Shown piece after piece: positions 11,770 to 16,123 of a stretch of 16,123 nucleotides of DNA. How positions within the stretch are numbered: the first letter of the stretch is position 1; each line of letters begins with the position of its first letter. Origin of the DNA: MKRK01 sp001896915 (GTDB lineage: Bacteria > Bacillota > Clostridia > Oscillospirales > Acutalibacteraceae); NCBI GenBank assembly GCA_937973935.1, contig CALJJF010000213.1, positions 1 to 16,123 of the forward strand, in the 5' to 3' direction. The notes beneath the pieces were generated by a model. That model did no database searches and was not told the origin of the DNA. It saw only the letters and a list, made by a program, of their open reading frames with translations. Position numbers and translations under genes: made by a program.

Positions 11770-12093
11770 GTGGAAGTATTGAACAAAATATTAAGTTTAA
11801 TTCAAATGAAAGGCATCAAGGATAAAGATTTCTTGGATGATGTTGGATTGAATTTAACATTACTAAGCGATTGGAAAGCAGGTAGAAATAAATCATATTT
11901 AAAACACATTAATAAAATAGCTGCCTATTTTGACGTTTCCACAGATTATCTACTAGGAAATACATCAACCAAAGCCCTCCCGGAGGATTTGGAACAGCTG
12001 ATTTCGCTTTACAGTGAGTTAAGCAAAGAAGACAAGGAACAAGCCATCCGGTATATCCGGCTTTTGAAGCTGGACGGCAAGGACAAACAGTAA
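11770..12093 (+). CDS. XRE-family helix-turn-helix regulator
   Basis: 107 residues starting at GTG 11770, with AAGGTGGTGA just upstream. The N-terminal two thirds is an XRE/Cro-type DNA-binding domain: helices around KDKDFLDDVGLNLTLLSDWKAGR (turn and recognition helix near residues 20-42), KHINKIAAYF and the signature FDVSTDYLLG (56-65) found in many Firmicutes XRE repressors. The C-terminal part is charged and helical (LEQLISLYSELSKEDKEQAIRYIRLLK in pieces), probably for dimer formation. It stands alone, divergent from the SLOG-like gene, with an 11-bp inverted repeat in front of it. Its first 180 bases are much richer in A+T than the flanking genes. What it regulates cannot be said. Confidence 0.88.
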   Translation: MEVLNKILSLIQMKGIKDKDFLDDVGLNLTLLSDWKAGRNKSYLKHINKIAAYFDVSTDYLLGNTSTKALPEDLEQLISLYSELSKEDKEQAIRYIRLLKLDGKDKQ

Positions 12094-12161
12094 CCGGGCA
12101 ACAAGCGTGGTTACAGTAGTGATGGAGAGCATGTATGATTCCTCCCACGACCAACAAACAC

Positions 12162-12197
12162 AAGAACCCCCGGTTGATAAGAAAACTGGAGGTTCTT
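12162..12197 (+). terminator. Terminator-like hairpin after the XRE gene
   Basis: AAGAACC (12162-12168) pairs with GGTTCTT (12191-12197). After one mismatch a further 6 bp continue (CCGGTT with AACTGG, one G-T pair). The T run after it is weak. Confidence 0.6.
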
Positions 12198-12237
12198 TGT
12201 ATATTGGGGGAGAAAATGATTAAATTTGTGTTCATGC

Positions 12238-12267
12238 TTGGTACAGTGACCATATACATGTTATAAT
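12238..12267 (+). promoter_or_regulatory. Promoter of the Crp/Fnr-family gene
   Basis: TTGGTA (12238-12243), an 18-base spacer and a perfect TATAAT (12262-12267) preceded by TG one base before (extended -10). Transcription would start near 12274, giving a leader of about 90 bases. Confidence 0.7.
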
Positions 12268-12351
12268 GAAGGCAGAAGGTTTTTGTTTTTTTGTTCCTTC
12301 CTTATCGCCCCATGGGCAGAAAAGAAGGATTAGTCGTTTGAAGGCAGAAGG
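12268..12351 (+). repeat. 12-bp direct repeat in the crp leader
   Basis: GAAGGCAGAAGG occurs at 12268-12279, right after the -10 box, and at 12340-12351, where it forms part of the ribosome binding site. Between them lies a small hairpin (GCCC-CAT-GGGC with flanking TCCTT/AAGGA). Confidence 0.7.
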
Positions 12352-12362
12352 AGGAAGTTATT

Positions 12363-13040
12363 TTGTTAACACATGACGACGCTTTGTTTCTTGAATCCTG
12401 CATTCCTGTGGCAGATCAGCTAAACGAGATGGAGAAAAATCTCCTGTTGTTCAATACGGTAGCAACGGTTTATCAGAAGGGGAAAATTATCATCAACGGT
12501 GTGGATGAATGCAATGGTCTCATCATTGTCAAAAACGGGCAATTGAGGGCTTATTATACCACTGCTGAAGGCAAGGAGATTACGTTGTACCGATTGTTGT
12601 CCAGCGATATCTGTATTATGTCTGCGTCCTGTATCATCAAGAACATTGATTTCAGTGTGACGCTGGAGGTGGAGAAGGACAGTGAGGTTTTGGTGATTCC
12701 TGCGAATATCTGGGGGAAGCTGAATGAGGCTAACGGGGCGGTGAAGGAGTTTTCCCTGCAGCTGATTTCTCTGCGGTTTTCCGATGTAATGTGGGTGATG
12801 GAGCAAATCGTTTTTAAAGGGATGGATCAAAGACTGGCGGGGTTTTTGATTGAACAATCCTCATTGGAGGAGTCAGACACGCTGTCCATTACTCACGAGG
12901 TGATTGCGAAAAACCTATCCACTGCAAGAGAGGTGATCAGCAGGCTGCTGAAATATTTTGAGAATGAAAAGCTGGTGGAGCTTTCACGGGGAAGCCTTAA
13001 AATCCTGGATTTCAAAGGGCTTCACAAGCTGAGCGGTTAA
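12363..13040 (+). CDS. Crp/Fnr-family transcription regulator
   Basis: 225 residues starting at TTG 12363; the strong AGGAGGAAG 7-8 bases upstream decides this rare start. The N-terminal part is a cyclic-nucleotide-binding-like beta-barrel (GLIIVKNGQLRAYYTTAEGKEITLYRLL in pieces, about 52-79), then the dimer helix (about 125-160) and a winged helix (TLSITHEVIAKNLSTAREVISRLLKYF in pieces, 173-199). It has no N-terminal Fnr iron-sulfur cysteine cluster. Two cysteines sit close together in the barrel (Cys84 and Cys90, ICIMSASC), as in a group of clostridial Crp/Fnr proteins; thiol or redox sensing is possible but unproven. Its stop overlaps the trxA stop on the other strand by 4 bp, and the decamer TTTGTTAACA lies both at its own start and in the trxA promoter. 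Confidence 0.9.
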   Translation: MLTHDDALFLESCIPVADQLNEMEKNLLLFNTVATVYQKGKIIINGVDECNGLIIVKNGQLRAYYTTAEGKEITLYRLLSSDICIMSASCIIKNIDFSVTLEVEKDSEVLVIPANIWGKLNEANGAVKEFSLQLISLRFSDVMWVMEQIVFKGMDQRLAGFLIEQSSLEESDTLSITHEVIAKNLSTAREVISRLLKYFENEKLVELSRGSLKILDFKGLHKLSG

Positions 13041-13351
13041 ACTTCCAGCATTGCGTTCAGCTTTGCTTTTGGGGTCAGTCCGATGTTTTTGTTGATGATA
13101 CGACCTTTATGTATCACAACGATTGTGGGGATGCTGAATACATCGAACTCTGCTGCCAGCTCAGGATCTTCATCTACGTTGAGCTTTCCGATGATGGCGT
13201 TGTCGCCGATTTCATCTGCCAGCTCTTCCACCTCCGGACTCTGCATTCTGCAAGGACCGCACCAGGGTGCCCAAAAGTCGATCAATACCGGCTTGTCGCT
13301 GTCCATGACGATGCTCTTAAAATTGTTTTTGTTAATTGTTATTGATTTCAT
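13037..13351 (-). CDS. trxA: Thioredoxin
   Basis: 104 residues, the normal size. The active site is WCGPC in the stretch FWAPWCGPCRM (about residues 26-36), with the cis-proline loop SIPT near 73-76 and the usual DFWA start of the central strand. It is a cytoplasmic dithiol carrier that reduces protein disulfides and would be recharged by a thioredoxin reductase such as the FFTR-like protein at 9634-10515. AAAGGA lies 10 bases before the ATG. A promoter with TATACT (13383-13388, minus strand) lies 32 bases upstream. It converges with the Crp/Fnr gene; the two stop codons share the sequence TTAA at 13037-13040, so transcription of either could interfere with the other. Confidence 0.95.
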   Translation of the reverse strand: MKSITINKNNFKSIVMDSDKPVLIDFWAPWCGPCRMQSPEVEELADEIGDNAIIGKLNVDEDPELAAEFDVFSIPTIVVIHKGRIINKNIGLTPKAKLNAMLEV

Positions 13352-13373
13352 TTAAATCAATCCTTTCTTGTTC

Positions 13374-13388
13374 TTTGTTAACAGTATA
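13374..13388 (-). promoter_or_regulatory. trxA -10 box with adjacent TTTGTTAACA palindromic site
   Basis: TATACT on the minus strand (13383-13388) is a good -10 box; the -35 is poor. Touching it is GTTAAC in the decamer TTTGTTAACA (13374-13383, plus-strand reading), found again at 12362-12371 over the start codon of the Crp/Fnr gene. A Crp-like half-site pair (TGTGA and TTACA, 5 bases apart on the minus strand) lies just upstream, at about 13410-13424. Confidence 0.45.
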
Positions 13389-13516
13389 GTCCAAAAAAAC
13401 GAGTCGTTCTGTAACAAAATCACATTGGAACACAGTGCTGCAGGGTAAGAAGAAAAATACGGTGTAATAGGATCGCCTTATGAATGTACGACAACAGGGC
13501 GGTTTTACTTGTTACA

Positions 13517-13555
13517 TAAAAAATAAAGGACTGTATTTTACAGTCCTTTCTTTTT
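13517..13555. terminator. Terminator of dedA (works in both directions)
   Basis: An 11-bp perfect stem (13525-13535 with 13539-13549). On the minus strand it is followed by a T-rich run and on the plus strand by CTTTTT. It begins 8 bases after the dedA stop. Confidence 0.88.
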
Positions 13556-13557
13556 GG

Positions 13558-14220
13558 TTATGAATTTGTTTTGACTTTTTTATATCGGTTCCATATCATT
13601 TGGCGAAAGACCTCAATCCCAACGGGTAGCAGGGACACAACCAAGATCATGACGATAATCAGATGCTGGTTGTCTTGCACATATTGAAACCCGCTTAAAA
13701 AATAGCCGGCGAATACCAAAACGAAGGACCAGAGAAATCCGCCGATTAAATTATAAATGGTATATCTTGTTTTGCTCATTTTACCGATACCGGCAACAAA
13801 AGGGGCAATCGTCCGGATGATCGGAACAAAGCGGGACAGGATAATTGCCTGAGGTCCGTATTTTTCAAACAGCTTATGGGTTTTGTCCAGATGCTTTTGA
13901 TTGACCCATTTGCTGTTTGCCAGAATTCGTTCACCAAAAAACAGACCAATGAGATAGTTGACAGTGTTGCCCAGGACAGCTGCCAGAAAAACCGTTAAGA
14001 AAACCAAAATGACATTCAGGGCATTTCCCTGTGCAGCGGCGATGCCTGCTACAAATAATAAAGAGTCTCCCGGCAAAAAGGGAAGGACCACCAAGCCCGT
14101 CTCACAAAAAATGATCAGAAATATAATCAGATACGTAAGTGGACCGACGGCGTCAATCAATGCGGGAAATGCGGTATCAAAGTGTACAAAAAAATCAACC
14201 AGCTGTGATATAAAATCCAT
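13558..14220 (-). CDS. DedA-family membrane protein (VTT domain)
   Basis: 220 residues with four to five hydrophobic segments. The DedA hallmarks are present: Glu40 in the first membrane helix, FLPGDSLL (48-55) with Asp52, and SRFVPIIRTIAPFVAG (129-144) with Arg130 and Arg136. These match the acidic and basic residues shown to be essential in E. coli YqjA. DedA proteins are lipid transporters or scramblases; some members (UptA type) return undecaprenyl phosphate to the inner face of the membrane. It lies directly downstream of uppP, which makes that role attractive here, but the subgroup cannot be fixed by eye. The ribosome binding site GGAGG is 6 bases before the ATG, and it has its own promoter (14264-14291). 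Confidence 0.92.
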   Translation of the reverse strand: MDFISQLVDFFVHFDTAFPALIDAVGPLTYLIIFLIIFCETGLVVLPFLPGDSLLFVAGIAAAQGNALNVILVFLTVFLAAVLGNTVNYLIGLFFGERILANSKWVNQKHLDKTHKLFEKYGPQAIILSRFVPIIRTIAPFVAGIGKMSKTRYTIYNLIGGFLWSFVLVFAGYFLSGFQYVQDNQHLIIVMILVVSLLPVGIEVFRQMIWNRYKKVKTNS

Positions 14221-14263
14221 TTTAACCTCCGCTGCTATTGGCAGTTTTTATATAGATAAAAAT

Positions 14264-14291
14264 ATTATAACAGATAACATCTTATTTGCAA
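14264..14291 (-). promoter_or_regulatory. Promoter of dedA
   Basis: On the minus strand TTGCAA (14286-14291), a 16-base spacer and TATAAT (14264-14269) with TG one base upstream (extended -10). No terminator is visible between uppP and this site, so dedA may be transcribed both from here and by readthrough from uppP. Confidence 0.7.
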
Positions 14292-14319
14292 GAAAAAAGG
14301 GGAAAAGGGGACTATGTTT

Positions 14320-15117
14320 TTACAGTTTGTTCATCAAAACACCAGCCAATACTATCATACCCAGAACGATACGATAAACCGCAAAAATTCCAAAGCTTCT
14401 GGTTTTTAAAAAATCAAGCAAATATCGTATGACCAAAGCACCCACCAGACCGGAGGTAATCACAGCAATCAAAAACGGCAGCAGGTGAAAGTTTTCACCA
14501 ATGATATCCTTGATTTTATAAATGCCCAGCCCTACAATTGTCGGGGTGGATAGCAAAAAAGCAAATCGGGCGGCGCTTTCCCGGGTCAGTCCGGAGAACC
14601 GGCCGGTTGTAATGGTGATGCCCGAGCGGGAAACGCCCGGGATCATGGCGACGGCTTGGGACAGACCGATCAGAATGGCGCTCAGAAAATTTACGTGGTT
14701 GATTTTCTTTGTGCTTTTGCATCGTGTATCGGCGAGATAGAGAAGAATCCCCAGCACGATAAGCATAAAACCGATGAGCAGCATGTTTTTTTGTGCCTGT
14801 TCAAAAAAATCCTCAAACAAAAAGCCAATGATTCCGGCAGGAATTGTGGCCAGCATGATAAACCAAAACAGCTTGCCGTCGGATGATTTCGGTCTTGTCA
14901 TGCCTGCTTTGGTCAGCTTGATCCAGTCCTTCCAAAAGAAAAGCAGGACGGATACGGCCGTGCCTAAATGTAAGGCAATGTCAAAGGTCATACCCATGTC
15001 CTCCCACCCCAGAATGTTGGGTAGCAGGATAAGATGGGCTGTGCTGGAAATGGGCAGAAATTCTGTAATGCCCTGGACAATACCGTAAATCAGCGCTTGC
15101 AACACTTCAAACAACAT
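14320..15117 (-). CDS. uppP: Undecaprenyl-diphosphate phosphatase (BacA/UppP)
   Basis: 265 residues, the usual length, with about eight hydrophobic segments. Both family signatures are clear: GIVQGITEFLPISSTAHL (12-29) with catalytic Glu19, and PGVSRSGITI (160-169) with Arg164. The enzyme removes one phosphate from undecaprenyl diphosphate at the outer face of the membrane so that the lipid carrier can be reused for peptidoglycan and other wall polymers; overproduction gives bacitracin resistance. The ribosome binding site is weak (GGGGTG, 7 bases before the ATG). TATAAT lies 26 bases upstream (15144-15149). dedA follows 99 bases downstream on the same strand. Confidence 0.96.
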   Translation of the reverse strand: MLFEVLQALIYGIVQGITEFLPISSTAHLILLPNILGWEDMGMTFDIALHLGTAVSVLLFFWKDWIKLTKAGMTRPKSSDGKLFWFIMLATIPAGIIGFLFEDFFEQAQKNMLLIGFMLIVLGILLYLADTRCKSTKKINHVNFLSAILIGLSQAVAMIPGVSRSGITITTGRFSGLTRESAARFAFLLSTPTIVGLGIYKIKDIIGENFHLLPFLIAVITSGLVGALVIRYLLDFLKTRSFGIFAVYRIVLGMIVLAGVLMNKL

Positions 15118-15143
15118 AGATACACCCCATATACTTTTTATGC

Positions 15144-15149
15144 ATTATA
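15144..15149 (-). promoter_or_regulatory. Candidate -10 box of uppP
   Basis: A perfect TATAAT on the minus strand 26 bases before the uppP start; the -35 region is not convincing. Confidence 0.5.
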
Positions 15150-15181
15150 TGTGCGGCAGCCCTTACTTATATCCGCGGGGC

Positions 15182-15225
15182 AAAAAACAAAATCCCTTTT
15201 GGCAACCGCCAAAAGGGATTTTGTT
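15182..15225 (-). terminator. Strong terminator of the lipoprotein gene
   Basis: An 18-bp perfect stem (15186-15203 with 15208-15225) around a 4-base loop. On the minus strand it is followed by a T run. It is about 18 bases after the lipoprotein stop and isolates that gene from uppP. Confidence 0.92.
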
Positions 15226-15243
15226 GATGGATCGGTGAAAAAA

Positions 15244-15912
15244 CTACAGATTTGCAGAAGACAAGCTGGAAAACACATAGTTTCCGCCGGATTTTTCGAT
15301 CACTGCAACCGAGCGGGACAGTGGTGTTTTTTTTGCGGTATCATTGTTGGCAAAAAAGGTCACGGTCAGCTCGTATTTGTCTGTGCCAAGGGTTTTGGTT
15401 TCTGCGGTATATACCGGTGTGCCGCTATAATTTTGCTGCCACATTTCAAAGGTATTTTTGTTGGCGGAATATAAATCGCTTTGGGTGGCGTCAAAGGAAG
15501 ACAAATTAAAATTCTTTTTGATTTCCTCGTTCATGATTTCCACCGAGGTTTGGCGGTATAACAGCTTTCCTTTGGGCATCGTAAGCAGGGACGGATAGTA
15601 AATATGATGAAAGGAATAAAGCACCACTGCGGAGATAGAGATCTTGGACGGGTCCAAAAAATTCTCTGCTCCAAAAAAGGTTTTCAGCTCATAGACCCGT
15701 TTTGCGAACAAGTCTTTGTCAAACTTCGTAGTGTCGTTGATAGACTCTGCAAAGGCTTCCGTGGTGATGGGGTTACCGTTCATGTCAAATTTGTAGGGGT
15801 TACTGTTCACATCAGAGGTGGTTATGCCTGATTTTTGGGCTGATTTGCCGACGCAGGAGGAAAAGGAGAACAGGATGCCTGCAACGAGCAGCAATAATAC
15901 AATTCGTTTCAT
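15244..15912 (-). CDS. Putative lipoprotein of unknown function (222 aa)
   Basis: 222 residues. The N terminus is a lipoprotein signal peptide: MKR, a hydrophobic core (about residues 4-18) and the lipobox FSSC with Cys20, so the mature protein should be lipid-anchored on the outer face of the membrane. The rest is a soluble, mixed domain with several Tyr- and Phe-rich stretches (VVLYSFHHIYYPSLL near 95-110; YELTVTFFAN near 182-191) and no motif I recognise. It may be a lineage-specific surface protein. GGAGGCG lies 6 bases before the ATG. A short hairpin (15932-15956) separates it from another partial minus-strand gene 48 bases upstream. No function is proposed. Confidence 0.8.
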   Translation of the reverse strand: MKRIVLLLLVAGILFSFSSCVGKSAQKSGITTSDVNSNPYKFDMNGNPITTEAFAESINDTTKFDKDLFAKRVYELKTFFGAENFLDPSKISISAVVLYSFHHIYYPSLLTMPKGKLLYRQTSVEIMNEEIKKNFNLSSFDATQSDLYSANKNTFEMWQQNYSGTPVYTAETKTLGTDKYELTVTFFANNDTAKKTPLSRSVAVIEKSGGNYVFSSLSSANL

Positions 15913-15931
15913 AATTCGCCTCCACTATAGG

Positions 15932-15956
15932 AAAGGGCTGTATCATACAGCCCTTT
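15932..15956 (-). terminator. Hairpin between the last two minus-strand genes (weak terminator)
   Basis: AAAGGGCTGTA (15932-15942) pairs with its exact complement (15946-15956) around a 3-base loop. Its T run on the minus strand is only three bases and lies partly within the stem, so it may terminate only in part and could also protect the lipoprotein mRNA. Confidence 0.6.
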
Positions 15957-15960
15957 TCAA

Positions 15961-16122
15961 TTAATAGTTCCAGGTGTAATTGTACACAGATGAATCTATA
16001 AACAGATATTTTGTTTCGACAATCGAGTTCTTGACGACTGCGTCAACCTTGATGGTGGCGCCCAAGGGGAAGTTGATGGACAAGCTCTCCAGCGGAGTAC
16101 CCAGAACATTGTCAACAGCGGT
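15961..16122 (-). CDS. C-terminal 53 codons of a protein of unknown function (cut by window edge)
   Basis: The minus-strand frame ending at TAA 15961-15963 is open to the edge of the window. The visible end contains LGTPLESLSINFPLGATIKV and finishes VYNYTWNY. The alternation of hydrophobic and polar residues suggests beta strands, as in an exported or surface protein. The hairpin immediately downstream and the lipoprotein gene with a good ribosome binding site beyond it support this being a real gene end. The family is not recognised. Confidence 0.6.
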   Translation of the reverse strand, partial: TAVDNVLGTPLESLSINFPLGATIKVDAVVKNSIVETKYLFIDSSVYNYTWNY

Positions 16123-16123
16123 C

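Noticed and set aside
11027..12093. SLOG-like gene plus XRE regulator as a defence or conflict system
   Set aside because: No effector, nuclease, toxin or nucleotide-producing enzyme is next to them, and the SLOG-like protein resembles the housekeeping-type DUF1273 group.

Overview
The window looks like a chromosomal segment from an anaerobic, spore-forming, polysaccharide-degrading member of the Clostridia, probably near Oscillospirales/Ruminococcaceae. The grounds are: a secreted multimodular protein with Thr-rich linkers and a C-terminal type I dockerin; the spore maturation pair spmA/spmB; a sporulation-type polysaccharide deacetylase; a GH94-type phosphorylase; AGGAGG-like ribosome binding sites; and a thioredoxin reductase-like flavoprotein without the NADPH motifs, as in clostridial ferredoxin-dependent enzymes. 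No rRNA, tRNA, transposase, phage gene, CRISPR array or classical defence module is visible.

Layout. 1-2421 (+): 3' part of a secreted protein (beta-helix, Thr linker, beta-sandwich, Thr linker, carbohydrate-binding-like domain, Thr linker, dockerin), broken by a frameshift between 628 and 778. A bidirectional terminator separates it from a minus-strand block: spmB, spmA, a 59-residue YtxH-like protein, a PdaB-like deacetylase and a 977-residue GH94-type phosphorylase. A 245-bp divergent promoter region follows, then (+) an HtrA-like membrane serine protease whose PDZ domain is cut by an in-frame TAA, and (+) an FFTR-like flavoprotein. 10516-11026 has no gene but holds two inverted copies of a palindromic repeat, the second touching the stop codon of a minus-strand SLOG/DUF1273-like gene. 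A 329-bp divergent spacer leads to an XRE-type regulator (+), then a Crp/Fnr regulator (+) that overlaps trxA (-) tail to tail by 4 bp. The right end is all minus: dedA, uppP, a lipoprotein of unknown function, and the last 53 codons of another gene.

How the genes may work together. Three functional groups stand out. (1) Envelope and spore: spmAB, the deacetylase, HtrA, and uppP followed by dedA, a plausible undecaprenyl phosphate recycling pair. (2) Thiol redox: FFTR-like reductase, TrxA and a Crp/Fnr regulator with two closely spaced cysteines. (3) Carbohydrate use: an extracellular dockerin protein and a cytoplasmic phosphorylase.

No clearly new multi-gene system is evident. The observations most worth testing are the reductase without NADPH motifs beside trxA/crp, a 10-bp hairpin that buries the deacetylase ribosome binding site with a possible forespore promoter inside it, the two disrupted genes, and the inverted pair of palindromic repeats. 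All calls come from reading the sequence; no database search was run.
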